From: Dermatophilus congolensis
Lineage (GTDB): Bacteria; Actinomycetota; Actinomycetes; Actinomycetales; Dermatophilaceae
Assembly: GCA_030538115.1 (NCBI GenBank)
Contig: JAUNUP010000008.1
Location: 129,731 to 193,730, forward strand
Length of the DNA stretch: 64,000 bases
Direction: 5' to 3'
The position numbers and the translations under genes are program-made. The notes under the pieces are model-generated. The model did no database searches and was not told the DNA's origin. It was given only the letters and a program-made list of their open reading frames with translations. Positions 6,903 to 17,021 of this stretch are shown in pieces; position 1 is the first letter of the stretch, and each line of letters starts with the position of its first letter.

Positions 6903-8153
6903 GTGAGTGAACTGGCGATCACCCCGCTCGACTCCGCCGATCCCTCTGCGTTGCGGGCTCGGGCCGACCTGATGGCGCACGTGTTCCAGTTTCCGCGGCT
7001 GGATGACGCGCAGGTTGCGGCCATGGCCGAGCAGCACGACGACGGCGACCGCACGAGCGTCGTGTTCGACGACGGGCAGGCCGTCGCGTCGTTCCGGAGC
7101 TTCGACACCACCCTCTCCGTACCCGGCGGCGCGAGCGTCGCCGCGAACGGCGTGACCGGGGTTGTCGTTCTCCCCACGCACAAGCGCCGTGGACTGCTGC
7201 GGCGATGGGTCGCGGCCGATGCCGACGCCTCTCGCGAGCGCGGTGCCGTGGCCAGCGTGCTGTACGCCTCCGAGGTGGGTATCTACGGGCGATTCGCGTA
7301 CGGCCCGGCCACGGCACACGCGAGTGCCACGCTCGACATCGCCCGCGGACGCTTTCGCGACGAGGCCACCGGGTCGATGCGCATCGTCACAGGTCAAGAG
7401 GCGCTCGACGTCCTCCCCGAGATCGGGCGAATGGCCCGCGCGGCCGTCGCCGGGTCGATCGAGCCGACCTCGTTCCAATGGCGCAGTGCCACAGGTCTTC
7501 TGCCGGTGCCCCGACGACACGACGGCCTCTGGTTCGCGGTACACCGCGACGCCACGGGGCGCCCGGATGGCGTCGTCGGCTACACGCTCAAGGACGACTG
7601 GCGCGGCGGCACCGGCAACTCGATCGTCACCATCCAACTGCTGCAAGCCGCCACCCCGGTGGCCGAGCGCGAGCTGTGGCGACACTGCGCGAGCGTCGAC
7701 TTCGCCTCCACAGTGGAGTATTCGCAGGCGACCCCCGACAACGAACTCCGCTGGTGGGTCACCGACCAGCGAGCCGTCACGTCCGGCACGATCTGGGACG
7801 GGCTCTGGGTGCGCATCCACGACGTGCCTGGGGCCCTGTCGGCGCGACGCTATCCGATGTCGGGGCAGGTCACAGTGCACGTCCTCGACAGTTCAAGACA
7901 GGCCGAGGGTCGTTATCGGCTCACGGTCGATGAGACCGGAGCCGGAGAATGCATCGCCACCTCGCACGAGGCCGACCTCACTCTGGACGTGGCCGACCTC
8001 GGCAGCCTCTGGCTAGGTGGAGGTGGGGGAGTGCCGAGCCTCGGCGCGCTCGTCAGGTCGGGGAGGGCGACGCTCGCCGCTCCGTGTGAACTGCCCCGTC
8101 TCTCGGCCCTGTTCGGATGGCCGGTGCCCGCCCGCTCGCTCACGCGGTTCTGA
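6903..8153 (+). CDS. Eis-like GNAT N-acetyltransferase
   Basis: A 416-residue protein of the Eis type: an N-terminal GNAT domain with the acetyl-CoA loop VVVLPTHKRRGLLRRW (about residues 86-101), a second GNAT-like domain, and a C-terminal sterol-carrier-like domain. It ends in Phe; in Mycobacterium Eis the C-terminal Phe carboxylate acts in catalysis, which supports this assignment. Eis enzymes acetylate amines of aminoglycosides and of peptides or proteins; the substrate here is unknown. I start at the GTG at 6903, 20 bases after the upstream stop, which gives the usual length. A strong hairpin follows at 8184-8225. Confidence 0.87.
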   Translation: MSELAITPLDSADPSALRARADLMAHVFQFPRLDDAQVAAMAEQHDDGDRTSVVFDDGQAVASFRSFDTTLSVPGGASVAANGVTGVVVLPTHKRRGLLRRWVAADADASRERGAVASVLYASEVGIYGRFAYGPATAHASATLDIARGRFRDEATGSMRIVTGQEALDVLPEIGRMARAAVAGSIEPTSFQWRSATGLLPVPRRHDGLWFAVHRDATGRPDGVVGYTLKDDWRGGTGNSIVTIQLLQAATPVAERELWRHCASVDFASTVEYSQATPDNELRWWVTDQRAVTSGTIWDGLWVRIHDVPGALSARRYPMSGQVTVHVLDSSRQAEGRYRLTVDETGAGECIATSHEADLTLDVADLGSLWLGGGGGVPSLGALVRSGRATLAAPCELPRLSALFGWPVPARSLTRF

Positions 8154-8183
8154 CGGGCAGTGCGAGCGGGGAGCGGTGTGGCG

Positions 8184-8225
8184 CCCGCTCCCTGGCGTGC
8201 TACTCCTCCGTCACCAGGGAGCGGG
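8184..8225 (+). terminator. Hairpin terminator after the Eis-like gene
   Basis: A perfect 12-bp inverted repeat (8184-8195 with 8214-8225, 18-nt loop) begins 30 bases past the stop. No T-run follows. Confidence 0.7.
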
Positions 8226-8281
8226 GTTCGAGAGCCCCTTGGGCCGCGGGCAGGTCGAGCCCTCAGCGGGGCTGGTTGTGT

Positions 8282-8626
8282 TCAGTCCGTGTGAACGGTG
8301 ACCGCGTTGGAGCGAGAGATCTCGTCGGCGAAGCTGTCGAGTTCGACGTCGCTGATCCGCACGTCGATGTCGTCGAGGGCGCGCGCGAGCACCTGGTGCA
8401 CCTCGTCGCGCGTGTGGTGGGTGCAGCGTGCCCCCACCTGTCTCAATGTCTCGACGAACAGTTCGGCGCGCTCGTGGCCGATGGATTCGACGAAGACCGA
8501 GTTGAGGTGGAATTCGGTGCCGATGTGCCGTGCCCGCTCGGCGGCAACGAAATCCTCGTCGGGCGTGCGCGTGTGGAACTGGTCGCGATCGCTCGTCAGG
8601 TTGTGGTGAGAACCGGTGTTGTTCAT
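8282..8626 (-). CDS. Hypothetical protein
   Basis: A 114-residue soluble protein I do not recognise. It is acidic, has no membrane segment, and begins MNNTGSHHNLTSDRDQF; the middle part (VFVESIGHERAELFVETL, then ARALDDIDVRISDVELDSF) looks helical. The ATG at 8626 has a GAGGTG site upstream. It is a single gene between the Eis-like gene (convergent) and the end of the xylose operon, and regular codon use suggests it is real. Confidence 0.55.
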   Translation of the reverse strand: MNNTGSHHNLTSDRDQFHTRTPDEDFVAAERARHIGTEFHLNSVFVESIGHERAELFVETLRQVGARCTHHTRDEVHQVLARALDDIDVRISDVELDSFADEISRSNAVTVHTD

Positions 8627-8711
8627 GACGCACCTCACAGAAGAGCTGGTCTTCCGACGATACGCCTGCTCAAAGATTTACACAACATATTCCGTTCTTA
8701 ATTGGAGGTAT

Positions 8712-8754
8712 CCGTTGCGTGGGTGCGATGTCTGACATCTCACCCACGCAACGG
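8712..8754 (-). terminator. Strong terminator of the xyl operon
   Basis: A 14-bp perfect stem (8712-8725 with 8741-8754), one mismatch, then a further 6-bp stem GATGTC/GACATC with a single-base loop. It lies 34 bases past the stop of the last permease gene. It would also work for transcripts from the left. Confidence 0.88.
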
Positions 8755-8787
8755 AGCTGATGCGGAACTACCCGCAGCAGGGGCGGA

Positions 8788-9645
8788 TCAGCCCTTGGTT
8801 GCGCCTCCAGTGAGTCCTGCCACGATGTACCGCTGCAGGAACACGAAGATCACCAGCACCGGTGCCGCGATGATCGTCGCCACGGCCATGAGGTCGTTCC
8901 AGTTCGTTCCGTACTGACCGATGATCCGGTTGAGGGCCACGGTCAGCGGTTGGATGTCCTGCTCGGTGGAGAGGGTCAGCGCGAACGTGAACTCGCCCCA
9001 TGCCATGAGGAACGCGAACGAGCTGATCATGATGATGCCCGGCCGGATCGTGGGCAGGATGATCTTCACGATCGTCGCCGGGATGGAGAGCCCGTCTAGT
9101 CGAGCTGCCTCCTCCACCTCGTACGGGAACTGCTTGAAGTACGGCCGCAGCAGGATCACTGCGAACGGCAGGGTCACCGAGATGTCCGCCAGGATGATCG
9201 AGGCGTACGTGTTGGTGAGACCCACCTGCCGGAACATCACGAACATCGGGATCGAGATCGCGATGGCCGGCAAGAGTTGCACGACGGTGAGCATGATCAT
9301 CATCGACGTCGTGATGCGTGCCCGCAGTCGTGCCACTGCGTACGAGGCCGGCACCGCGATGACCAGTGTCAACGCGAGCACCGACAGCGAGATGATCGCA
9401 CTGTTGACGAACGCCTGACCGATGCCGTACTTGTCGGAGAACACGGCCTGGAAGGAACCGAAGTACGGGTTCTGCGGGAACAACTGCGGCGGGCTGGCGA
9501 ACATGTCGACGCTGGTCTTCAGTGCCGTGTTGATCATCCAGTACACCGGGAACAGGTAGAAGACCGCGATGAGCCAGGCCACCGCCGACTTCGCCCAGAT
9601 CCCCCGCGTGCGCCGCGCCTTGACTGCCTGTGCGTCAGCCATCAC
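8788..9645 (-). CDS. ABC sugar transporter permease, MalG type
   Basis: A 285-residue inner-membrane permease with about six membrane segments. The coupling loop EEAARLDGLSIPATIVKIILP (about residues 178-198) matches the EAA motif of binding-protein-dependent carbohydrate importers of the MalG class. It forms the channel with the MalF-type permease encoded directly upstream; its ATG overlaps that gene's stop by four bases (ATGA at 9642-9645). It is the last gene of the xyl operon. No ATPase gene is present in the operon, so a shared ATPase such as MsiK, encoded elsewhere, probably powers it. Confidence 0.92.
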   Translation of the reverse strand: MMADAQAVKARRTRGIWAKSAVAWLIAVFYLFPVYWMINTALKTSVDMFASPPQLFPQNPYFGSFQAVFSDKYGIGQAFVNSAIISLSVLALTLVIAVPASYAVARLRARITTSMMIMLTVVQLLPAIAISIPMFVMFRQVGLTNTYASIILADISVTLPFAVILLRPYFKQFPYEVEEAARLDGLSIPATIVKIILPTIRPGIIMISSFAFLMAWGEFTFALTLSTEQDIQPLTVALNRIIGQYGTNWNDLMAVATIIAAPVLVIFVFLQRYIVAGLTGGATKG

Positions 9646-10586
9646 GACTCCTCCTCGTTGAGGCTTCTCACGTAGAAGAACGAGAGGGCCAGCGGCAGGA
9701 TCAGCGTGAGAACCGAGGCCGCCGCACCGTCACCGAACTGGAAGAACGAGAACGTCTCCAGGTACGTGTAGACGGGCAGGGTCGTTGTGGCGTCGACCGG
9801 GCCACCCTTCGTCATCGTGAAGATGAGGTCGAAGACCTTGTAGGTGTTGATCACCCCAAGCAACAGCACCGACACACTGACGGCCTTCATCAGCGGGAAC
9901 GTGATGTGCCAGAACTGTTGCCACTTGCTGGCGCCGTCGACGGATGCGGCCTCGTAGACCGTGTCGTCGATGGTGTTCAGACCTGACAACAACAGCAGCA
10001 TGTTGAACGGGATGCCGACCCAGAGGTTGGCGATGATCACCGCGGCCATGGCGGTGGGGCCCACCGTCAGCCAGCGCACCGGCTCGTCGACGATGCCGAT
10101 GCCGACGAGTACGTAGTTGAGCACTCCGTAGTCGGAGTCGAAGAGCCACTTGAAGATCGTGCCGGTGACGACGGGAGGCAGGATCCACCCGACCAGCAGG
10201 AGAGCCCTGATCAGCCCGTTTCCGGGGAACGGTCGCCGGAAGAAGAGCGCGGCTGCGAACCCGAAGATGTACTGCAGGATCAGGCAAGCGAACGTGAACA
10301 CGAGGCTGAGTTTCAGCGCGTTCCAGAACTGCGGGTCGGCCAGCACCTTGCCGTAGTTCTCGAAGTTGTTGAAGCCGTAGTTCCCCGAGATCAGGTTCGC
10401 CCCGTTGGCGTTGGTGACGCTCAACCACAGGTCGTAGAGCAGAGGAAACAGCAGGAAGACACAGATGTATGTGATGGCCGGAGCCGCGAGCAGCAGTCCC
10501 AGGCGGTACCGCCGGCGCTGGAATTCAGAGCCGGCGGTCCGCTGTGGGCTCGATGTGCGACCCGCCTTCGTGACGGCGGTCGACAT
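9642..10586 (-). CDS. ABC sugar transporter permease, MalF type
   Basis: A 314-residue permease with six membrane segments preceded by a basic N-terminus (QRRRYRLGLLLAAPAITYI). The EAA-type loop YEAASVDGASKWQQFWHITF lies around residues 211-230. It pairs with the MalG-type protein of the next gene. Five bases separate it from the binding-protein gene upstream. The surrounding xylA, xylB and alpha-xylosidase genes indicate import of xylose or of xylose-containing oligosaccharides. Confidence 0.92.
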   Translation of the reverse strand: MSTAVTKAGRTSSPQRTAGSEFQRRRYRLGLLLAAPAITYICVFLLFPLLYDLWLSVTNANGANLISGNYGFNNFENYGKVLADPQFWNALKLSLVFTFACLILQYIFGFAAALFFRRPFPGNGLIRALLLVGWILPPVVTGTIFKWLFDSDYGVLNYVLVGIGIVDEPVRWLTVGPTAMAAVIIANLWVGIPFNMLLLLSGLNTIDDTVYEAASVDGASKWQQFWHITFPLMKAVSVSVLLLGVINTYKVFDLIFTMTKGGPVDATTTLPVYTYLETFSFFQFGDGAAASVLTLILPLALSFFYVRSLNEEES

Positions 10587-10591
10587 CTACA

Positions 10592-11848
10592 TCACCCGAG
10601 CAACGGCGTGATCTTCCCCGCCGCCTCCTTGGCAGCCACTTCAGGCGTGGCCGCACCGGTCAGCGCCCTCTGCAGAGCCTCCTGAACGGCGGCGGAGATC
10701 TCGGTGTACTTGCCGCCGTAGGCGCGGGCGTGTGCGGTTTCGAGCTGCTTCTCGAAGACCTGCATGTCGGGGTCGCTCGAGAGCTTCAGCTTGCCTGCGA
10801 GGTCCTTGCGCGCCGAGAGCTGGCCGGACTCGTCGCAGTAGATCTGTGCGCCTTCGGTACTGGTGAGGAACTGCACGAACTTCTTGGCGGCCTCCGGTTG
10901 CTTCGCCGCGGCGAAGGTGACGGCGTTCTCGCCGCCGAGACCGGTGGCCGCGGCCTTGTCCTTGGGCAGCGGCGCGACGCCGAATTCGAGCCCTGCGGCG
11001 TCCTTGAGGTTCTGCAGTTCCCACGGGCCGTTGATCATCATGGCGGTCTTGCCGGTGACGAACTGGGTGCGGGCGTCTTCCTGCGTGTAGTTGGCGACGG
11101 CCGACGACATGGAGCCGTCGTCGATGAGGCCCTTGAGGTAGGCGAGGCTGGTGGCGCCGTCCGTCTCGAAGGTGTTCAGGTCGCCGCCGGTCTGCCACAG
11201 GAACGGCAGGTACTGGAAGGTGCCCTGCTCGCTCTTGACCGCGCTGATCGCCAGGCCGCTGTGCGCGGGCGTGGTAAGTGCCTTGGCGGTGGTCTTGAGG
11301 TCGGTCCACGTGGCCGGAGGCGTGACCTTCGCCTCGGTGAACATCGCCTTGTTGTAGTACAGGGCGAGGTTGTTGGAGTTGAGCGGTAGACCGAAGGACT
11401 TGCCGTCGTATTCGGTGCTGCTCCACGGGCCGGGGTGGAACTGGTCGGCGGTGGCCTTGACGTCGTCGCCCAGATCGCCGAGCAGTCCGAGGGCCGCGAA
11501 GTTCTGGTTGTCGACCACGTCGACGATGGCCACGTCGGGCACGGATCCCGCGACGCCGCCCTGCACGATCGACTTGCTGAGGTCGGCGAACGCGAACGAG
11601 GTGCGCTTGACCTTGATGTCGGCGTTCTTCGCCTCGAACTCGGCGACCACCTTCTTCATGGCCGTGTCGCTGACGCCTTGGCCCAGGTAGTCCCAGACCT
11701 CGATGGTCACGGGGCCGGAGCCGCCGGAGCCACCGGTGGCCGTGGCGTCACCGGAGTTGCCGCCTCCGCCGCAGGCGGCCAGGCCGAGCGAGAGGGCCGC
11801 CGCGAACGCGACGCTGCCGACCAGGCGACGGGTGGGTTGTGTACTCAT
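10592..11848 (-). CDS. Sugar-binding lipoprotein of ABC transporter
   Basis: An extracellular solute-binding protein of the carbohydrate group (family 1), about 418 residues. The signal ends in lipobox LAAC followed by a glycine-rich linker, so it is anchored outside the membrane. The mature part has the usual signatures, VTIEVWDYLG at the start and KTAMMINGPWELQNL in the middle. A site AAAGGAG lies five bases before the ATG at 11848, which I prefer over the GTG two codons earlier. Its place between the alpha-xylosidase and permease genes suggests it binds xylosides such as isoprimeverose, or xylose itself. Confidence 0.9.
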   Translation of the reverse strand: MSTQPTRRLVGSVAFAAALSLGLAACGGGGNSGDATATGGSGGSGPVTIEVWDYLGQGVSDTAMKKVVAEFEAKNADIKVKRTSFAFADLSKSIVQGGVAGSVPDVAIVDVVDNQNFAALGLLGDLGDDVKATADQFHPGPWSSTEYDGKSFGLPLNSNNLALYYNKAMFTEAKVTPPATWTDLKTTAKALTTPAHSGLAISAVKSEQGTFQYLPFLWQTGGDLNTFETDGATSLAYLKGLIDDGSMSSAVANYTQEDARTQFVTGKTAMMINGPWELQNLKDAAGLEFGVAPLPKDKAAATGLGGENAVTFAAAKQPEAAKKFVQFLTSTEGAQIYCDESGQLSARKDLAGKLKLSSDPDMQVFEKQLETAHARAYGGKYTEISAAVQEALQRALTGAATPEVAAKEAAGKITPLLG

Positions 11849-11921
11849 GATCACTCCTTTGTGATGCGCTGCAGTTGCAGTTCAGGTGAGAGGTGTGCAG
11901 GTGTCCGCGCAGGTGACGCGG

Positions 11922-14225
11922 TCACAGTGGGATGGAGAGGGCGGCACCCGGGTCGTCAGACGCGTGGCCCTTCCCGCCCGCTAGACCGTGGGGCGTGGTT
12001 CCCTCGCCTCCGGCGCCGACGAGGATGAACGCCCAAGGGGCGGAAACCGATTCGGGCGTGATGTGCACGTGGGTGTCGTCGACGCTGATGTGCCAGACCG
12101 CATCCGGCCGCCCGCGGCGCGGGACGCGCACGTCACACGAGTGACCGGGGCGCAGTCCGTAGCCGTACAGCGTGACGTCGCGGTCCCAGTCGTATTCGGG
12201 AGTCGAGGCGTCGGCGCCGACGGGCAGAACTGTGCCGTCGGGTACGAGCACCGGGCACGAGTCGAGCGCGTGCCACTGGCGGTGCCAGCCCGCGGTGTCG
12301 AGGCGTTCGCCCGAGAGGATGTCGGTCCAGCCGGGCGTGGGCACGTACACGTCCACCTCGCCGGACTCGGTGAACACGGGCGCTACGAGCACATCGGGCC
12401 CGAGCAGATACTCGGTGTCGACGTGGCGTGACCCGATGTCGTCGGGGTATTCGAGCATCAGGTGCCGTAGCAGCGGTAGTCCCTCGGCCGTCACGTCGGC
12501 CGCGTGCCGCATGAGATAGGGCATGAGCCGGTGTTTGAGCTCGATGAACCGCTGCGCCGCCTGCACCGCCACGTCGCCGTAGATCCACGGCACACGGTAC
12601 GAGTTCGACCCGTGCAGGCGACTGTGTGACGAGAGCATGCCGAACGGCAGCCAGCGGGTGAACACCGCGGGATCAGGGCGCCCCTCGAATCCGCCGATGT
12701 CGTGACTCCAGTACCCGAAGCCGGACAGCCCGAGCGAGAGCCCGCCGCGTAGGGTTTCGGCCATCGACACGAATGTGGGTTCGGAGTCGCCGCCCCAGTG
12801 CACGGGGTACGCCTGGCCGCCGGTGGTGGCCGAGCGGGCGAAGACGATCGCCTCCTCCTCGCCCTTGACCTTGACGATTGCCTCGTATGCCGTCTGGTTG
12901 TACAGGTGCGTGTAGTAGTTGTGCATGCGCTGCGGGTCGGAGCCGTCGTGCCAGACGACGTCGGTGGGTACTCGTTCGCCGAAGTCGGTCTTGAAGCAGT
13001 CGACGCCCTGCTCCAGCAGCTCCACGAGTTTGCCCTGCCACCAGGCCCGCGCGTCGGGGTTGGTGAAGTCGACCCAGGCCATGCCGGGCTGCCAGTGGTC
13101 CCACTGTCGCACCGACCCGTCGGGGCGACGCAGCAGGTAGCCGGCTTCGAGGGCCTCGTCGAAGAGGTGCGACTGCTGGCCGATGTAGGGGTTGATCCAG
13201 ACGCAGATCTTCAGGCCCTGCTCGTGGTAGCGGCGAAGCATCGCCTCCGGGTCGGGGAATTTGGCCGGGTCCCAGGTGAAGTCGCACCAGCGGGTCGGTC
13301 GCATCCAGTAACAGTCGAAGTGCAGCACGCTCACCGGCAGCGCGAGTTCGTGGCAGCGCTGCACGAAGCCCGTCACCGTCTCCTCGCTGTAGTCGGTGGT
13401 GAAGGAGGTCGAGAGCCACAACCCGTACGACCAGGCCGGCACGGCGGGAGCGCGGCCGGTCATAGCGGTATACCGGCGCAGAACGTCGCGGGGCGTGGGT
13501 CCGGCTATGACGTAGTAGTCGAGTCGCTGGCCAGGCGTGGAGAACTGCACGCGCGAGTTGTTCTCCGAGCCGACCTCGTACGACACCCTCTCGGGATGGG
13601 CCACGAAGACGCCGTACCCGGAGCTGGTGAGGTAGAACGGCACGTTCTTGTAGGCCTGTTCGGTGGCGGTGCCGCCGTCGGCGTTCCACAGGTCGACCGA
13701 CTGGCCGTTGCGCGCAGCCGGCCCGAAACGCTCGCCGAGCCCGTATACGGTCTCGCCCACGTCGAGGGTGAGCTGCTCGTGCATGTAGTGCCGACCCTCG
13801 GCGTCGGTGACGATGCCCACCGAGCGGGGGATCGAGGCGGTCAGGCGCCGCTCGCCATCGTAGAAGGCGAGTTCGTAGCCGTCAGCGCCGCTCAGCTCTG
13901 CGCGCAGCCGGCCCGCCGTGATCGACGCCTCCAGACCCTCCACTGTGACCTGGGCGTTCGCGTCGGCCGGCGGGAGCTCGAAGTGGGGTCCGTCGTTCCT
14001 CTGGCCGCGCCAGTGTTCGAGCTGCACCCGGATGACGCCCTCGTACTCGGCGGTGACCGTGAGCGTTACGAACGAGGTGTCGAGTTCGGCGCCCTTGAAC
14101 TGCACCGGCCGCGTGGGAGCCGTCGCCCGCACTCCGCGGTCGACCTGTTCCAGGTGGTGCAGATGCCGCGGGTGGAGCACGGTGAAGCCTTCGCGCTTCA
14201 TCCAGTAGCCATCGGTGAACTTCAC
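11922..14225 (-). CDS. Alpha-xylosidase, glycoside hydrolase family 31
   Basis: A 767-residue GH31 enzyme closely resembling YicI. The catalytic region has [11 protein letters not shown] with the nucleophile Asp at residue 414, and WGGDSEP with the likely acid/base Asp at 480; the corresponding YicI residues are 416 and 482. An N-terminal beta domain and C-terminal beta-sandwich are present, and there is no signal peptide, so it acts in the cytoplasm. It should release xylose from alpha-xylosides such as isoprimeverose. Its ATG overlaps the xylB stop (ATGA at 14222-14225). Gene order suggests that imported xyloside is cut, then isomerised and phosphorylated by XylA and XylB. Confidence 0.93.
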   Translation of the reverse strand: MKFTDGYWMKREGFTVLHPRHLHHLEQVDRGVRATAPTRPVQFKGAELDTSFVTLTVTAEYEGVIRVQLEHWRGQRNDGPHFELPPADANAQVTVEGLEASITAGRLRAELSGADGYELAFYDGERRLTASIPRSVGIVTDAEGRHYMHEQLTLDVGETVYGLGERFGPAARNGQSVDLWNADGGTATEQAYKNVPFYLTSSGYGVFVAHPERVSYEVGSENNSRVQFSTPGQRLDYYVIAGPTPRDVLRRYTAMTGRAPAVPAWSYGLWLSTSFTTDYSEETVTGFVQRCHELALPVSVLHFDCYWMRPTRWCDFTWDPAKFPDPEAMLRRYHEQGLKICVWINPYIGQQSHLFDEALEAGYLLRRPDGSVRQWDHWQPGMAWVDFTNPDARAWWQGKLVELLEQGVDCFKTDFGERVPTDVVWHDGSDPQRMHNYYTHLYNQTAYEAIVKVKGEEEAIVFARSATTGGQAYPVHWGGDSEPTFVSMAETLRGGLSLGLSGFGYWSHDIGGFEGRPDPAVFTRWLPFGMLSSHSRLHGSNSYRVPWIYGDVAVQAAQRFIELKHRLMPYLMRHAADVTAEGLPLLRHLMLEYPDDIGSRHVDTEYLLGPDVLVAPVFTESGEVDVYVPTPGWTDILSGERLDTAGWHRQWHALDSCPVLVPDGTVLPVGADASTPEYDWDRDVTLYGYGLRPGHSCDVRVPRRGRPDAVWHISVDDTHVHITPESVSAPWAFILVGAGGEGTTPHGLAGGKGHASDDPGAALSIPL

Positions 14226-15682
14226 GCTTCTTCTCCCTGCTCAGGCCACGGGCGCACCGCGCGATAGGCAGCGAGCACCTCGGGGCGGTGGGCGGTTTCG
14301 AACGTCAACACGTCATCGAGCGGCCACTCGGGCGGCTCGCTGCCTCCGCGCAACACCCAGGCGGCCTGCCGGGCCGCGCCGCGCGCCACGTATTCGCCGG
14401 GAGGAGGAACCCGGACGGGCACGCCGAACACTTCCGGCGCGATCCGACGCACGGCCTCCGACTGGGCGCCGCCCCCGACCAGGGTCACCTCGTCGATGGG
14501 GATACCGAGCGCGCGCACGGCGTCCATACCTTCGGCGAGCAGACACAACAACCCCTCGACCGCCGCGCGGGCCAGGTTCTCCCGAGAGAACGAGCGCATC
14601 GTCACGCCGAAGAGGGCACCCGTAGCGTCGGGCAGGTTGGGTGTGCGTTCGCCTTCGAGGTAGGGCACGAGCGTGAGGCCGCCGCTGCCTGGTTCGGCGG
14701 CGAGAGCGAGCGCGCTCAGCCCGGCATGTGCGACACCGAGCAGCGCCGCAGTCGAGTCGAGCACCCTCGAGCCGTTGAGTGTGCAGGCCAGCGGCAGGTA
14801 CCGGCCCGTTGCGTCGGAGAATCCGGTCACGAGGCCGGACACGTCGTGGGTCGGGGTGTCGGAGACGGAGGCGACCACTCCTGAGGTGCCGATCGACACC
14901 GAACTCGACCGCACGGTGAGCCCGAGCCCGAGCGCGGCACCTGCGTTGTCGCCGCAGCCCGGCCCGACGACGGCATTGCCCTTCAACCCGCCGACGCCAT
15001 GTGCCGCCGAGCCGACGGCCTCGCCGGCCGAGGCCACCCGTGGGAGAACGAGCTCCGAGGCCTGGTCCGACGAGCAACGCAGGGCCAAGGCCACGAGATC
15101 GCGGCGGTAGGCGCCCGCGACCGCGTCGTAGTAGCCGGTCCCCGAGGCGTCCGACCGGTCGGTGACCAGTGCCTCCAGCGCCACAGCGCCCGTCTCGGCT
15201 CCTGCACTTAGGAGCCGAGACGTGAGCCAGTCGTGGGGGAGCGCCACCGCGGCCAGGCGCGCTACGCTGTCCGGCTCGGCGTCGGCCAGCCAGCGCAGCT
15301 TCGACACGGTGAGTGAGGCAACCGGGACAGAGCCCACAGCCTCCGCCCACGGTCGGCGGCCTCCAAGCTCGGTGACCAGGTCGCCGGCGGCCTGCGCCGA
15401 CCTTGTGTCGTTCCACAGCAGCGCGGGCCTGATCGCTGCTCCGTCGGAGTCGAGGGCGACGAGGCCGTGCTGCTGGCCACCCACAGCGACGGCGGCCACG
15501 TCGGCGAGACCGCCCGCCTGCGTGCATGCCTCTTCCAGTGCACGCCACCAGTGTTCGGGGTGGACTTCGGTGCCATCCGGGTGCGAGGCCTTGCCCTGGC
15601 GCACGACGGTGCCCGTGTCGGCATCGCAGACGAGAACCTTGCAGGACTGCGTCGAGGAGTCGATTCCGGCAACGAGAGTCAC
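14222..15682 (-). CDS. xylB: Xylulokinase
   Basis: A 486-residue FGGY-family carbohydrate kinase. It starts [20 protein letters not shown], the ATP-binding first strand motif, has [10 protein letters not shown] near residue 70 and LLWNDTRSA near residue 90, both typical of xylulokinases, and [21 protein letters not shown] in the C-terminal domain. It phosphorylates D-xylulose to xylulose 5-phosphate for the pentose phosphate pathway. It starts with GTG at 15682, 86 bases after the xylA stop, and is translationally coupled to the alpha-xylosidase gene. Confidence 0.95.
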   Translation of the reverse strand: MTLVAGIDSSTQSCKVLVCDADTGTVVRQGKASHPDGTEVHPEHWWRALEEACTQAGGLADVAAVAVGGQQHGLVALDSDGAAIRPALLWNDTRSAQAAGDLVTELGGRRPWAEAVGSVPVASLTVSKLRWLADAEPDSVARLAAVALPHDWLTSRLLSAGAETGAVALEALVTDRSDASGTGYYDAVAGAYRRDLVALALRCSSDQASELVLPRVASAGEAVGSAAHGVGGLKGNAVVGPGCGDNAGAALGLGLTVRSSSVSIGTSGVVASVSDTPTHDVSGLVTGFSDATGRYLPLACTLNGSRVLDSTAALLGVAHAGLSALALAAEPGSGGLTLVPYLEGERTPNLPDATGALFGVTMRSFSRENLARAAVEGLLCLLAEGMDAVRALGIPIDEVTLVGGGAQSEAVRRIAPEVFGVPVRVPPPGEYVARGAARQAAWVLRGGSEPPEWPLDDVLTFETAHRPEVLAAYRAVRPWPEQGEEA

Positions 15683-15768
15683 TGTGCGCCCCCTTGTTTC
15701 GGCTGGTCGAGGGAGAGACGGGAAGGGAGAGGGGTAGCGATCGCCGCCGACCCTCGGATTGGCGAGCC

Positions 15769-16956
15769 CTACGAGACGAGGTGCCGTACGGCGAGCTGGT
15801 TGAGCCGCACGTAGTGGTACTCGCGCTGCGCTGCGGCCTCAGCGTGGAACTCTGCGAACACCGACGGGTCGGCGAGCAGGTCGGCGATCGACTCACCGGC
15901 GGAGAGGGTCGGCTCGGCGATCTCATGCAAGGAGGCCGATGCCATTACCTCTTGCACCTCCGAGTCTGCGCGGAATGCAGCAGCCTTGTCGGCAAGGAGG
16001 ATGTACGTCTCCATACAGGCGCTCGCCGACTCCCACACGCCTTCGATGCCTTCAGTGCGCGACGGCTTGTAGTCGAAGTGCCGCGGGCCCGTGTACTTCG
16101 GCGCGTCGGGGTAGGCGGGGAAACCGTTCTCGATGAGGTCGACCGTGAAGAAGGCCGAAAGCAGGTCGCCATGGCCGAAGACCAGGTCTTGGTCGTACTT
16201 GAGGCCGCGTTGGCCGTTGAGGTCGATGTGGAAGAGTTTCTCGGCCCACATCGCCTGAGCCAGCTGGTGCGTGTAGTTGAGGTTGGCCATCTGCTCGTGG
16301 CCGACCTCGGGGTTGAGTCCGACGACGTCGCCGTGCTCCAGCTCGGCGATGAACGCGAGAGCGTGGCCGACGGTGGGCAGGAAGATGTCGCCCCGCGGCT
16401 CGTTGGGTTTGGGCTCCAAGCCGATGCGCAGGTCGTAGCCCTGCGACTTGATGTAGCCCGCGACCGTGTCGATGCCCTCGCGGTAGCGCTCCAGGGCGCC
16501 GAACAGGTCCTTGGAGCCGTCGTACTCGGCACCCTCGCGGCCACCCCACATCACGAAGGTCGAGGCGCCGAGCTCAGCGGCGAGGTCGACGTTGCGCAGC
16601 ACCTTGGCGAGACCGAAGCGGCGGATCGAGCGGTCGTTGTTGGTGAACGCGCCGTCCTTGAAGACGGGGTGGGAGAACGTGTCGGTGGTGACCATCTCGA
16701 TGACGAGTCCGGCGTCATCGGCGGCCTTGCGCAGGCGGCTCACGCGCTCGGAGCGGAGCGCCTCGTCGGCGTCGAAGGGGAAGACGTCGTTGTCGTGGAA
16801 AGTGATGCCCCAGGCTCCCAGTTCGGCGAGGCGTCCGGCGTACTCCCACGGGTCGAGAGGGGCGCGCGTGGCCCTACCGAAGGGGTCGACACCGAGCCAG
16901 CCCACGGTCCAAAGACCGAACGAGAATTTGTCTTCAACGGTAGGCTTCCGAACCAC
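15769..16956 (-). CDS. xylA: Xylose isomerase
   Basis: A 395-residue xylose isomerase of the actinobacterial (class I) length. It has [10 protein letters not shown] near the start, [12 protein letters not shown] with a metal-ligand region, [36 protein letters not shown] and [19 protein letters not shown], all part of the two-metal active site. It converts D-xylose to D-xylulose. I start at the GTG at 16956, six bases after AAAGGAG; longer open readings upstream lack homology. It is the first gene of the minus-strand xyl operon, divergent from the ROK regulator, with a likely operator between them. Confidence 0.96.
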   Translation of the reverse strand: MVRKPTVEDKFSFGLWTVGWLGVDPFGRATRAPLDPWEYAGRLAELGAWGITFHDNDVFPFDADEALRSERVSRLRKAADDAGLVIEMVTTDTFSHPVFKDGAFTNNDRSIRRFGLAKVLRNVDLAAELGASTFVMWGGREGAEYDGSKDLFGALERYREGIDTVAGYIKSQGYDLRIGLEPKPNEPRGDIFLPTVGHALAFIAELEHGDVVGLNPEVGHEQMANLNYTHQLAQAMWAEKLFHIDLNGQRGLKYDQDLVFGHGDLLSAFFTVDLIENGFPAYPDAPKYTGPRHFDYKPSRTEGIEGVWESASACMETYILLADKAAAFRADSEVQEVMASASLHEIAEPTLSAGESIADLLADPSVFAEFHAEAAAQREYHYVRLNQLAVRHLVS

Positions 16957-16974
16957 AACAGACTCCTTTGTCCT

Positions 16975-16995
16975 TTTGTTCTTCGGAAAAACTAA
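16975..16995. promoter_or_regulatory. Likely XylR (ROK) operator
   Basis: A 21-bp imperfect dyad, TTTGTTCTT-CGG-AAAAACTAA (7 of 9 positions match between arms), lies in the 65-bp gap between xylA and the ROK gene. Its form resembles known ROK-family XylR operators with GTTT/AAAC half-sites. It is well placed to control both directions. Confidence 0.65.
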
Positions 16996-17021
16996 TTCAC
17001 CCGGGCGGTGGGCGTCAAGGC

